Source: Hygrophila difformis
Lineage: Eukaryota > Streptophyta > Magnoliopsida > Lamiales > Acanthaceae
Assembly (NCBI GenBank): GCA_030278955.1
Contig: JAOANR010000004.1
Location: 60,639,541 to 60,703,540, forward strand
Length of the DNA: 64,000 nucleotides
Reading direction: 5' to 3'
The position numbers and the translations under genes are program-made. Shown here piece by piece: positions 34,225 to 46,390 of this stretch (the stretch's first letter is position 1; every line of letters begins with the position of its first letter). The notes below the pieces were generated by a model, which was not told where the DNA came from, made no database searches, and saw nothing but the letters and a program-made list of their open reading frames with translations.

Positions 34225-34997
34225 ATGATATTAAATTGTAACTTAAAAGCCTATCAACACTGCATAGTTACATGTGGCAAATAAAATTGTACCGCAATTC
34301 CAACATGAATTGCAATATGTGTATAAATTAACATGATGAATTTTATTTGTACCACCAAAGAAAAATATAATGCATGTTATAAATTAATTATACCTATCTC
34401 ATGAATACTTCATAGGATGCGATCAAAGACAATTTGCTTTTGTTTCTTTTTTTTAAAAAAAAAGAAGAAAAAAGATAGACAATCTGCTTCAAATTAATGA
34501 TCACATTCACATTATAGAAGTGATCATTATTTTTGCATCCATCCCGTCAAATAAATGGATAAAGAATTTTAACCCTAAAACTGCTATTCATCATATATCA
34601 AGAAAAAGAGTTATGAAAATTCAGGATCGTGTAATTGCAATGAATAGCAATTTCATGGATAAACACAAGCAGTAAGTAAGAAATTAATTGGAGGATAATT
34701 GAAGAAAATTCCATATCACTCTCCAAAACCATCATATGGAGTACTATATTGTAAAACCAGTATCGAATTTACATACACACGTTTATATATAAAAAGAGAG
34801 AGACATAGATAGAGATATCACAGTAATGGCATCACCAAATACCCTAATTCACACCACTCATAAGTTCTATCATAGAGTACTGTATTAAAGTTTTGATTAT
34901 TTAAGTTAATCTACAGGCGATTATGAGCAGCAGATGGTTTTCTAAATCCTATACAATTGAAATTTGCGTTCACAAATCACAAGTTGCTTACCTTAAT

Positions 34998-35354
34998 TCA
35001 AACCCTGGCCCTCTTTTTGGCGCGATTGTTGATTGGAGGCGGTGCTGGAGTGCGTCTGTAGACATCGATAAGCGATCCGAACTTAGGGTTTCTTCGAGGC
35101 AAAGGATCGTCGTCTTCCTCGTCATTGCCCTCGCAATTCTCCGAATTGAAAATCGCGGTGGAAGATAACGCCTCTCCGACGCTTCCTTCTTCTTCCCCTT
35201 TGCAGTTGCTGCTCTCGGAAGCTTCATATTTTCCGGAGGAGGGGATGTTCACGCAGACGAGGCGAATATCGCCGCCGGAGACGGAGGAGGTGGCGCTGAG
35301 TTGGATTAACTGGAGAACCGCGTCCAGTTCCAGCTTCGTGAGGCTGGATTCCAT
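34998..35354 (-). CDS. Small three-block protein, cluster paralogue 4
   Basis: Intronless, 118 residues. Block A reads LTKLELDAVLQLIQLSA, block B GSVGEALSSTAI, block C LPRRNPKFGSLIDVYRRT, then PPPINNRAKKRARV. Spacers are Ser/Glu/Asp-rich and contain Cys residues absent from the others. Closest to paralogue 3 in block A and to paralogue 1 in block B. A minus-strand TATA-like element, TATATAAATA, lies at about 35482-35492, and the upstream motif GAGGGTAAAATCGTCATTT lies at about 35501-35519. This is the outer member of the minus-strand pair. No disabling change seen in any of the four. Confidence 0.85.
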   Translation of the reverse strand: MESSLTKLELDAVLQLIQLSATSSVSGGDIRLVCVNIPSSGKYEASESSNCKGEEEGSVGEALSSTAIFNSENCEGNDEEDDDPLPRRNPKFGSLIDVYRRTPAPPPINNRAKKRARV

Positions 35355-36689
35355 GGGCGAATTGTTTTTCCGTGTTGGAGGCGTTAATTTTTTTTCTCCT
35401 CCTTTCGCTATCTATCAGTTTATTTCGTACAGGTAAATGGAAATTCGAGGCATTCGGGAAAGGCTTTGAGGGGGCCACGGTTATTTATATAGGTTTTTTG
35501 AAATGACGATTTTACCCTCAGTGAAGAATTTGATATCAGGCGCTTTGGCCCTTGGACTCCGATATGGGAGCTCCAAAACACAACAAAGCAATTCGACCAA
35601 TATAAAGATTTTTTAGTAATTAAAAGAAAAATATATAACTAAGCGTATACCATTAATCCAAGTAGTTAAGTCCCTTAACTTCTAATGAAAGTTTGGAGAT
35701 TCGATTCTCAATGTCAAAAAAAAAACAAAACTAAGCATATGTTGGTAAATAAACATAATTTAGATTTTTTTAATAAGTATTTTAAAAATTAATCCCTATA
35801 GTATTTTCTCCCAAACTCTATACAGAATTATAGAATTATGTCTTAAAAGATTCAACACAAGTGCATTTTCATGAAGCTGCCTGCAAAAATGAGCTCCATA
35901 AAAAGTTGAGAGAGAGTTAGTATGTACTCCCTCCGTTTTTATTAAAGTTTACCCTTTGCAGAGTAGATACTATTTATTAAGTTGAGATGTCCTAACCAGA
36001 TTTGCTAATTAATTAAGTTGAACGATTATGAGCCTATGTTTAACAGCATTTAGACTAAAAATGGTCTCAAAACAATCATTACTAATGATTCTAGAGGCGT
36101 AACAATAGTATTGTTAATTTATTATGGCCATACTCGTATATGCACTTTATACAAGAGATATCATTCCAAGTAAAATACAATGGGGATGTTTGGGAGTCAG
36201 CAGATCCGCTAGCAGACAGCAGATTCGGAGAGAGAACTGTGAGAGGATATGCTCTTCCAATATGCTATATGCTACCAAATATGTTTGCTCCCAAACATAC
36301 TCAATATGTTTTTTTTTTTGCTTGATAACATACTCAATATGTTGAGAACAAACATACGGCTACTGACTTTGCACAAGTTACAAATGTATGCATCTATTTT
36401 ATCACACATCAAAATCAAACTATCATGCCTTTGCATCCATATATTATTCAGGACAAACGATGGAAAAACAGCCTGCAGTAATGCCCTAAAAATAACATGA
36501 TGACCAAATGAAATGAATATCATTACAAAGATCACATCATATTCTGACAACTACATAGGAGTACAATTTCATTGACACATGTGTGCACTTGCTCTTTGGT
36601 ATTGTCCTTATAGGTTTACATTGCTTTTACATTGCTTTCTATTGCCCTCCTTGGTTTACAACTTTACCAATCCAGTTGCGGTATAACCC
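35355..36689. other. Upstream of paralogue 4 and intergenic
   Basis: Promoter of paralogue 4, a short SINE, half of a Stowaway-like element (CTCCCTCCGTTTTTATTAAA at about 35929) and AT-rich DNA. Short frames look random. Confidence 0.45.
35645..35728 (+). mobile_element. Short SINE (head plus poly-A)
   Basis: Only the tRNA-like head remains (AATCCAAGTAGTTAAGTCCC and GGAGATTCGATTCTCAATG), running straight into an A-rich tail. Flanked by AACTAAGC at 35637-35644 and 35729-35736. The 3' body is missing although the duplication is intact. Confidence 0.75.
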
Positions 36690-36895
36690 CTTAAATAGTA
36701 TGCACGTGCATACAACATATATGTCATTTCTCCCATCACATATATTATCCCTTATATCACATATTCATCTATCACGGAAAAAATCTCTCACATCACACAA
36801 CCATAAAAAATATTCTTCAATCATATGAAACATTTATCCCATCACATAAATATTTCTTCCATCATGTACAAAATGTATGCATGTGCAGGTGCACG
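36690..36895. repeat. Degenerate CCCATCACATA repeat unit
   Basis: Bounded by TATGCACGTGCATAC at about 36700 and TATGCATGTGCAGGTGCAC near 36872, with many spaced copies of TCNCCCATCACATA. A related, more decayed copy lies at about 31163-31320. Confidence 0.5.
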
Positions 36896-37139
36896 CACCA
36901 AAGCCACTCCCCAACTTTTACATTGCTTTAAAAGGAAGCTTATTGTTGAAACGAAATGAAGAACAAATCGACAATGAATGTTTGAATTCATATAATATAC
37001 ACAAACAGGCACTGATGGTATTAATCGTTATCAAGAGTCGGGACTATGATTTCTTATTACGATTAAGGCCAACTAAGTTTGGTATATCCAGGGGATTTTT
37101 TTTTTTTTGTTGCTTAACAGACGAACTAAGTTTGGTATA

Positions 37140-38640
37140 AAAAAAATTGTATAACAATTTACTCCGAGTTTCATATAAGTTTTTATTTTATATTGAAATA
37201 CATAATGATTACTGAACTAAGGATATTATAAGTCTAATAATTAAACTATGATGTGTTTTAGTCTTTTTTTTCCTTTTCTTTCTTTTGTTCTTAAAAAAAT
37301 TAGGTAGAATTTATTTAGAATGATATAATTTTTTTTAGGTGATTACTCATTTTATATTAATCAATATTTTTATGATCAATTTAATATTTACACAATATTT
37401 TTAATGAAATATTTTTATTTAAAATATAATTATTATATTCATTATATATATATATATATATATTTTTGGCATTACAGCCTACATGAGGCTAGGAAAAGTG
37501 CAATAAGGAAAAAAAAAAAAAAGGAAGAAATATGGAAGGCCAGATAAGCCTAGTGGCAGGGGAACCAAGTTCCCGCCATGTCATTCGCTAAAAGAGGTCG
37601 AACAGGATCCAGCGGAGCCCAAATGGTGACGAGACGCTCACTGGCTGCCCCCAGCTTAGCCAGACAGCCCGCAACGGCATTGCCTTCGCGCATGATATGG
37701 CTAAACCGGCAAGAGTGAAAATGGTGCTTGAATTCTTCAATACGCTTAATCCAAGGCAGAAGTAAATGCGTGGAAGGTTGAGGCGATGAAATCAGACAAA
37801 TAGCTTATAGAGAATCACACATGCAAAGTACATTAGTGGTCCCAAGCGACGGGGCAAGAAGTAGGCCTTGCAAGCTTCGTTCCAATTCAGCGTGCAAGAC
37901 TGATACATCCCCCAAATAGGCGGCAGACCCTCCAAGCCAAACACCCGAGCAATGACGAACAACAGCCCCGAATTCGGCTCGCTTCTGTCCAGCAAGGTAA
38001 GAACTATCTGAGTGAATATATATGCCCAACCATCCTCCCATATTCCATCTGACGAGACGCGGTATAGTGGCAACCCGGGGAGGCTTATGCATGCCCTTAG
38101 CTAATCATTCGAGAGAATGGTAGCACGCCAGACATTGGCTTGGATAGAGGATTGCGTACCACGAAAAACACAGTTGTTATGCTCACACCAAGCAGTCCAC
38201 AACCCCGACACAAAAGGAAAACCAAAGGAACAGTACACGTACATCAACCAGTAGCGGACAACTTGAGGCTCTATTATATTCCTTATATTGATATAGGATC
38301 ATATATTTTTTAGACATAATTTTTTTGACCTAATTAAATTATTTAATAATATTATAATATTAATATTTTTTAAAATATTATGTATACATTCAAATAATTT
38401 ATATATATAGTTGTAATCAATTATATCTTTTTAAAATATATATAAAGATTTTCTCAAAATTTTGTTATATTAATAAATAGATTTATTTTCTAAATATATA
38501 TTGACTATGTGAAAGATGATTTGGAATTAGTCAACAATTATGTGAACTAAGTGTGTATTAATAAGAGCCGTTGATCTAAAAATGAACGTATAATGACTAA
38601 TTAACCCCTTAAAATTAATAATGATAAACTAAAATTAATA
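37140..38640 (-). mobile_element. Inverted Helitron relative, split by a LINE
   Basis: The flanking parts (about 37150-37447 and 38272-38600), read on the minus strand, align block by block with the Helitron at 15350-17050. Shared blocks include TAATTAAACTATGATGTGTT (as read on plus here), AAAGATTTTCTCAAAATTTT and GATATAGGATCATATA versus its inverted counterparts. The ends are not clear. Insertion of the LINE fragment at 37448-38271 broke it. Confidence 0.72.
37448..38271 (-). mobile_element. LINE fragment with broken RNase H-like domain
   Basis: Read on the minus strand: TAWCEHNNCVFRG, then GIYIHSDSSYLAGQKRAEFG, LHAELERSLQGLLLA, NVLCMCDSL, a TAA stop, and after it in the same frame FSHIMREGNAVAGCLAKLG. 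These are RNase H motifs of a plant L1-like ORF2. At least one stop follows the second catalytic Asp, and another lies upstream, so the copy is dead. Flanks TATTATATTCATTATAT (37431-37447) and TATTATATTCCTTATAT (38272-38288) match at 16 of 17 and are a likely target duplication within Helitron sequence. Confidence 0.82.
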
Positions 38641-38712
38641 AGGGAATCGAACCTCGAACCTTTCGTTGGAAGTAAATGGACTTAACTACTTGGGCTAAGT
38701 TCTCATCCCATT
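38641..38712 (-). mobile_element. SINE head fragment, minus strand
   Basis: On the minus strand it reads TTAGCCCAAGTAGTTAAGTC, then CCAACGAAAGGTTCGAGGTT and CGATTCCC, the box A and box B parts of the SINE family. The tail is absent. Confidence 0.68.
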
Positions 38713-38741
38713 CAAAATTTATTATATAAATACTAAAAAGT

Positions 38742-40723
38742 AGGGGTGGGTCGGTACGGTATACTGAAAAAATTTCGCCGTACCGTATACCGTACCAAAC
38801 CTTACGGTATGGAATTTTGTATACCGTTGCCGTACCGCACGTTTTGGTATACCGATATTCAGTATACCGAAATTTTCGGTATGGAATATTTCCATACCGT
38901 TGCCTTACCGACATTTCGGTATGTTCGATATATGCCGGTATACCAAACCTTCGGTACATGCCGGCATAGCGATATTGATAGAGTATACAGTAAAACAAAC
39001 TTTTAGTGCACTTTTGTATTTATTCGATTTATATATTGACTGAAATAAATGGTTATTTACATTGTTGCTTTTGTATGAATGCTTGTATGTTTTCTATATA
39101 ATTGCAAGTATGTCAAATTATCTAATATTGTAGACAACATGGTGTGTTAGGAGTCACACAGAAGATCATGTTGTCGGTTCATTATAAGATATAAATAGTA
39201 TTCACAACTGAGATAGTTTGGGACATAACTATTGGTTTATGTTGTACTGGAAGCTTGCAATTAGTTTATCTTGACCATTAGTTTGCAGTATTGCGTTGCG
39301 TCGCATTGAAAGGATCACAGTTGAGATGCATTCTTCTATTCTGGCATAAGAAGAATCAAGATCTCGGCGACTCTGATTAATTCTTAACCCTATTATAGAT
39401 AAATCTGACACATGGAATATTTGTTGGTCGCTTTGATTTACCATGAGTGAGAATCATTTTTGATTCAATATGCTTCGTATTTTGGGCGCCAATATTATTT
39501 GCATGGTGTCTATTTATTCTCACAAGGGCACTGTGTCCTGGTTATCCGGGTTGATGACGTCCCCTTAAGAAGCTCAATAAGGATCATTGTATGAACCCTG
39601 CAGGTGGATTTATTCCGTACAATGATGAAGTTTGAGTGGTACTACTTAAGGATTAAAAGAGATTAATTAATTAAAATTGTCAGAAGTTTTAATTAATTAA
39701 TGGACGTGCGATATCTTAAACATAGGGAATATATTGAGTCTAATAGAAGCCCAGATTCAATGTAGATCAAGCCGGGAGTGCAATATTAATTATTTAGTGG
39801 AATTAATTAATGTTTTATAGGCAAAATTATGTTCTGGGCTGAACATGAGAATTTGATCCTGGAAAGGAGCATGTGTCTGATACCTTCTAGTTGATCCCCA
39901 GTCTGGCCCAAGAACCAACTAGGACAGTCTATAAATAAGTCTCAAGAAACCATAGCCACGATAACACAATCATAATTCTCTTCCAAGAGAGTGAGAGGAG
40001 GCGGCCATAAGGGATTTTTTAGAGATCCAATTTTCTCTCCATCCGTTCGATTGATCTCTGTCCATCCGGAGTTCGTGCGAGGTCGGGAACAGTCCGGAAG
40101 ATCCCTGGTGTTGAATTCGTTGGTGTCAAGGCGGTAGATCTGTTCGTTCGCCCGTTCGTGTGCTAGGAAGATTGTTCGTGGTTGCATATTGCAGATCTAC
40201 GGACATAGACGAAAAGACCCAAGTTTCCAATCAGACGTTGTTGCAGATCTGCTTTGGAAAGGTAATTTTCGTAACCATTCTAGTAGATATATTATAATAC
40301 CATGTATGTATGTGTTGGCATCCAATAACGATCCCTGGGCACGGACCACCTTCATAGGTGTGTTCCATCAGATATCACGGTATATACAGACATACAAAAC
40401 ATTCGCTACATACCGGTATTGCGGTATATACCGACATACCGAATATTCTCTATATACCAGCATATCGGTATTGCGGTATATACCGGTATCGCGGTATATA
40501 CCGAAGAATCAGTACATACCGATACCGCGGTATATACCGAAGTTCGGTACGGTAACAGAATACCGCAGTATCAAAAAATTTATACCGTTACCATACCGAA
40601 ATCTTACGGTACGGTATCATACTGTACCGAAAATTACGGTATATCGAAAATTTGGTATTCTCGGTATTTTTTCGGCACGATATATGCGGTATGTGATATA
40701 TTCGGTATGTTTTCCCGGCTCTA
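38742..40723. mobile_element. 2-kb hAT-like element with GGTATACCG-rich arms
   Basis: Starts TAGGGGTGGGTCGGTACGG and ends CCCGGCTCTA, an imperfect inverted end. It is flanked by CTAAAAAG (38734-38741) and TTAAAAAG (40724-40731), a near-perfect 8-bp duplication. Both arms (38755-38990, 40375-40715) are full of CGGTATACCG-type units. The core (about 39110-40370) is unlike the arms: it has a TATAAATA at about 39933 and the TTAATTAATTAAAATTGTCAG style of a retrotransposon LTR. No transposase frame. Confidence 0.7.
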
Positions 40724-40875
40724 TTAAAAAGTATCCAAAATTTATTATATATAGATAAATAAATAGATAGATTTTTTAGTACTTAAATGCCGGTACGACT
40801 CTAAAATAAACCCTTGATCTTCCCAGCCCTGAAACTGAGTCCAAAACCCTCGAAACCGTTAGGCTATTTGAAGTC
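40724..40875 (+). promoter_or_regulatory. Short upstream region of the MAA3-like gene
   Basis: Only about 150 bp separate the hAT-like element from the start codon. No TATA box is clear. If transcription starts here, the core promoter either lies in this short piece or uses transposon DNA. Confidence 0.4.
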
Positions 40876-41047
40876 ATGGCGGTAGACAAGAATAAGCTCG
40901 AAGAAGAAGCTTGTGTTCTTCGATTTTACAAGATTGTTCTCGGTTGGGATTACCTCCGCATTGTCGAAGACTCCAATGTATGTATGTGTTTCGCAATTCG
41001 CATTCATTCTGTTGATTTTGGTTGTTTAAAACCAAAGCCCTCGTTTT

Positions 41048-41078
<31 letters not shown>

Positions 41079-44000
41079 GATTATTTGTGCTAAGTCGACA
41101 ATAATGGGAATATATGAATTTTCGTTGGTCAAGTTGATTTCGTTTTCTTCTCTAATTCTTCAGAAGCGAAATTTCGATAAAAAGACGGTCCCTGGAAGTT
41201 CGGATGGGCTCAAAGAAATCAAGAACACGTATAAAGATGTCCATGAATATCTTGGTACGTTTGAGCCCTTGCTGTTTGAAGAGGTTAAAGCACAAATTCT
41301 TCAACGAAAAGACGAGGAGGAAGGTATTGCTGCTCATCCTTTAATTTTCTTTATGTTTGGTCTCTTGACAGATGTCCTGGACATATTTTACGCATCATTT
41401 AGATTCCCCCAAAGAATTTAGGCTGTGCATTTTATGCTCTTCATTAATTGCATATTGGATAATTATGGGTGGATGAGTTTGCGGGGCATTTTGCGTGGTT
41501 CATTCTAAGTATCCATTATATTAGCAAAAAATAAAAAAATTTTAAAAAAATAAAATTGCGACCTTTATTCTAGCTTGGAATCGTCCTCCTCCTAGTTTTC
41601 TTAAGTGTAATGTTGATGCAGCGATGGTTCATGGTAATTATTGTTTGATTTATTTTTCATTAATGCAAAATTTTGAACTAATATATATACAAAACTATGT
41701 GATTCGTGCACAGTAACTGAATGGCAGTCAGCAATTGTAGCAGAGTGCAGTGAAGTCAATGGATTTCATTTACCTGTTATAGGTTATGATGCAGATGCAG
41801 ATGCAGATTCAATATCTCAGAATGATCTTTTATTGCTCTCAACCAAAAAGGTAAAGTACATTCACTAAGGGTCTGTTATGCAAGCAGAGCTGTAGCGGTG
41901 AGCTGTAGCTGCAAGGTGGAGCTGTAGGGAGCTGGAGCTGTAAGGAGCTGTGAGAGCTGTAGCTGTCAGTTCTATTTAAGTATTTTGTACAATTAGCTGT
42001 AGCTGTGAAAAAATGTATGAAATGACATAAAAGGACAAATATTTATGTAGATTATTGGGTAGTGGGTTGGTTATTGGGTTAAAATTGTGATTGCACAAAA
42101 ATAAGCTCCTAGCTTATTTTTTAACTGCTACTACTAGTAGCTTCTAAAAAGAAGCTTCCAAAAGCTACCAAAAGCTAGTGTGCAGAACGGGGCTTTTGTT
42201 TTGAAATAAAAGCTAAAGCTACCAAAAGCTCCCAAAAGCTTCCAAAAGCTACGTGCAGAACAGACCCTAACTCGAGAGATCATTTATTTATTTATTTTTT
42301 ATTTTTATTTTTGTTCATTTAATATTGCTATTGCTATGCTAATCCGAAATTTTTTTGCACTGATTTTGCAGTTTGTTGAGGGCAAACAATTACCAACTAC
42401 ATATGCATTTGCATTAGTTGAGCACCGTCAACAGTACAAGTTAAGGCTTAGGCTATATTTGAGTGGAGAAGTAAAAAACTACAATACGGAAGATGTTCAT
42501 ACTTGCCCTAGGCTATTAAATATGGTTTCCATTGTTACTGAGGAGAACAAACTTTTTTATTTTCTGAAGGTAAACTTTCTGGTTTAAATAATTCGCTTGA
42601 ATTGTTTTTCTGTCATGATCACTTACTGTTGAACTGTGGGAGGCAGGTGGTTGATGAAGTGATTATGTTGAAAGTTGCACTGTTATTATGCTGATGATTT
42701 ATAGCTATTGATTTTGGTCATAGGCCAACATAAAATCCTTTTTATTATCTTTGTTCTAGCTTTGCAGCTTGTCAACTATAGTTCGAGAATATGTTGCATT
42801 GCGGTCCATTAGCTCTCTCCCGTTCAAGGATTTGATATTAACAGCATCTGAAACTGATAGTAGCTCCAATGATCGTGCCTGGAAACTATCTAGACAGCTC
42901 TCAGATTTTATTGAAAGCAATCACAATAAGTCACAGCTTGAGGCTATAAATGTGAGCTCCAAAGCAACTTTATCATCAATTTTTAGGATCCTCAGGAATC
43001 TTGTTTTCTCTGATTGTTAGCCAGCAGGATAATGCAAAACTTGATTCTTTTAACAGACATGAAAAGTTCACAACCTTTTTCTTGTATTTTTCTGCAAATT
43101 TACAAAGGAGTTCCATTTTACTTTGTTGCAGGCAGGTCTATCTCGTAAACCCTTTGTCTTGATACAGGTTAGCCTCTGTAACTTTATGCTCCTAAATGGG
43201 ACAATATGTTGTATGCAGTTTCTATTCCTTTTTGAATTTAAAGCAACATTTTTTTTATAACTAAAGCTACAGGTAATCAAATGGAACTCTGTGATTATCA
43301 TATTGTTGACAATCTGTATTTTGAAATGCACTGCTTTAGTTCTAACTGTCAAAACAAATGATGATGTAGATTGAACTGTGTATGTATGAACCTTTTTAGG
43401 GTCCCCCTGGGACAGGAAAAACGCAAACCATACTTGGGATCCTCAGTGCTATTTTGCATGCTACTCCAGCTAGGGTACACTCCAACAAGTAATTACGTTC
43501 TCATTGTTCTTTGTACAATATTAAAATGTCTATCTTTCTAAGTGCTTGTGGTAGTTAGAGAGAGAACTGTTGATTGTAGTATTAACTTACATATGATGAC
43601 TGGATTAATGCAGGGAAAAGGTGGACGGCTTAAAACGTGGGCCTGAATTGCCTATTCATGAGAAGTATGTTTCATCCATTTACTTCACCTATATGCAGCA
43701 AACTACATAAAATCTCTATGTACATTTTGTGTTGTTCATGACATAGGGGTGCTTGAGCTAAGACATCAATAAATGTGAGTCCTAGGAGAGTTTTACAACA
43801 GCAAATGATGATTGGGTTGTTTGGGTATAGTTTTGGGGTGTGCTGGGAGCAATTAGTGTGTAGAGGTAGAAAGTTGTAGAAGTAATAGTTGATTTTACGA
43901 TTTTTATATTCTTATGTATTAAGTAGAAGTATAATATAATGATTGATGGTGCAACCATGTGACCATGCATAGTGAGGTTTGTGAGCATGTAAAATTTAAT

Positions 44001-46351
44001 TTGAATTTCAATATGGGGTAATTAATTAAGCAGTTATTAAATTGTAAAGGTTGAAAAAGTTGGTGTAAAAATGTTTGTTCAGCAAAATTTATTTTGTATG
44101 AATGCACTCAAACACCTCGAACATGTTTGCATAAATTCTTTGATTAATCTTTCCTATGATGTTAATTTTCTATTAAGTGAGACAATGGCTTTTCTTTGTC
44201 TGATTAATTTTTGATAAATTTTCTTTGTATGATGGTTTTAATAATCCTTACTATTCACGAGACAATGGCTTTATTGGTTTTGTAATGTATGGTCTATTCA
44301 TTTCCATATTATTTATTGTTTTTAGTTTACTCCTAAATGTTAAGACATTATATGAATTTTACTAATTTAGCATATTTCATTATTTTCAATTTCTACTTTT
44401 ATTTGGTTATTTTTTTCTTTGACTTTATACCTTTAAATGTTCGATTATTTATTTCAGGTTTACTTGTTTTTACACTTTTACTGAATACTATAATTATAGT
44501 TTCAAAATCTAAATAACTTTCTTAATTAAAAATGAACCTATGACTATCTTCTTTATAATTAATAAAAATGATATAAAAAAAATGCACACATATGAAGTGT
44601 GCATATTATACTAGTATTCATAAGCATTTTGCTCATATGGAGTCTCCGTCCAACCATTTTAAAAATAATAAAATTATAATGGTGGAAGTAATTATTGATT
44701 ACAATATTGTAAAAATAATAAATTATTAGGTGGATGTCTGATTTCAATTGCTCAATAAAAATCATAGACATTGAAAAATGGGGTAATAGTAGAGAGGGTG
44801 TGTTTGGGAAATGATTAATGTTTAGAGTTTTTAATTAACCGTAAAAATAGCTATTTAGTTTCGGTGCTAGTGTTTGATATTAGAATTTGGAGTGAGTTTG
44901 AAAGAGAAAAGGTTTGATATTAGAATTTGGAGTTAGTTTGAAAAAGCTAAAAGGTTGAGGAGGTGGCTTTTAAAGTTTAGCAGTTAGAGGTTAGCTGTTT
45001 GTCCAAATATTAAACGAGTGTTTGGTATTCTTAGTTTTTAAGGAGTTTTTAGTATTCCAAAAGCTAAGCTTAAACTCTAAATGCTAAATGCTGAAATTTT
45101 CCTAAACATAGCCTAAATTGATCCTTATCTATTGGATATCATCCATTGCAGGGGTGATACATCTTAAGTGACCAAGTGCCCCCAATTTTTTATTGGTTTT
45201 TCTTCGTTTATGATCTATAGTATTTTGGCATGCTGTTTAACTATGTTATTTCGCCCTCATAATAAAATTTTCAATCTAAGCTGAATCGTGTCAAAGTGAT
45301 TCCATTTCAATACTTGGCATCAAATTATATACTAAAGTGTTTCAGTGGAAACAGATACAGTCACTGGAGAAAAGCATCTCCGTGGCTATTGGGCACTAAT
45401 CCTAGAGATGAGATCATGCCTATGGATGGTGATGATGGATTTTTTCCAACATCTGGGAATGAGATGGTATGAGTAGTATGCTTGTTAGCAACATCTATCT
45501 ATTGTAAAGTTATTTGCTAGCTCAAGTACTAATACATGACTTCTTAGAAACCGGAAGTTGTCAATTCCAGCCGAAAGTATCGTGTGCGTGTCCTAGTATG
45601 TGCTCCATCAAATTCTGCCCTCGATGAGATTGTCTTGCGCTTACTAAATACTGGTAAGTTATCCATCTTTCCAGGAATCTTTATGTGTTATCACTTCATT
45701 TGTATCCTAAATTTGGATATCCTAAATTTGGATCACTTACATGTTCTAAGACAGTACACCAGTCGGAAGTATGGAACAAACTTGGGAAATAGTGAGAAGA
45801 TTTTGATCCATTAAAAAAAGAGCAGCTCTTTTCTCTTGACTCGCCTTTTGAGTGCATTTCTTTTGGTAGAAGGTTGGGGTGAGGGTAAAATCATAAGTAG
45901 AAGTTTTTTTAAAATTACAATTGAGGCATCAGGCCAACATTTCTTTTACTAACTTTATCGAGGATGCTAGAAAGCACCGCATATTTTATGGCATAATATA
46001 GAAATGAATTTATGGACTCTACCTATCTGGTAGAGTGGCAGTAGTTTCGACTCTGCTAGAAAGCACCACATATTTTATGCATCATATAGAAATGAATTTA
46101 TGTACTCTACCTATCTGGTAGAGTGGTAGTATTGTCCATACTACTAGAAAGCACCACATTTTATGGTGTAAAGGGTTCGTTTGGGAACCAGCATTTCCGC
46201 TAGCATATTATCTCACAATTTGCTCATCCATCCACCGACTCCAAAACATCCCCAGAATCTATTGATAGTAATTGGTTGTTTTCTTAGACATGTTCTTGTT
46301 TTGATTTTTTTCCACCAAATACACTTTTCTACCCACAACTTTTCGATATTC

Positions 46352-46390
<39 letters not shown>

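Larger units (their letters stand above)
30298..34997. other. Intergenic between paralogues 3 and 4
   Basis: Contains the AAT microsatellite, a degenerate CCCATCACATA-type repeat region near 31160-31320, a hAT-type MITE, two SINEs and a Stowaway-like MITE, listed separately. No gene recognised. Confidence 0.5.

Noticed and set aside
38615..39006. Tyr-rich frames over the GGTATACCG arms
   Set aside because: Both strands are open because the DNA is palindromic repeat; no protein family.
40189..40758. 189-residue frame in the right arm of the hAT-like element
   Set aside because: Mostly YIPxYRYxxIYR repeats from GGTATACCG units; no transposase motif.
45969..46163. CRISPR-like array
   Set aside because: Repeats are adjacent, with no unique spacers, in a plant intron.
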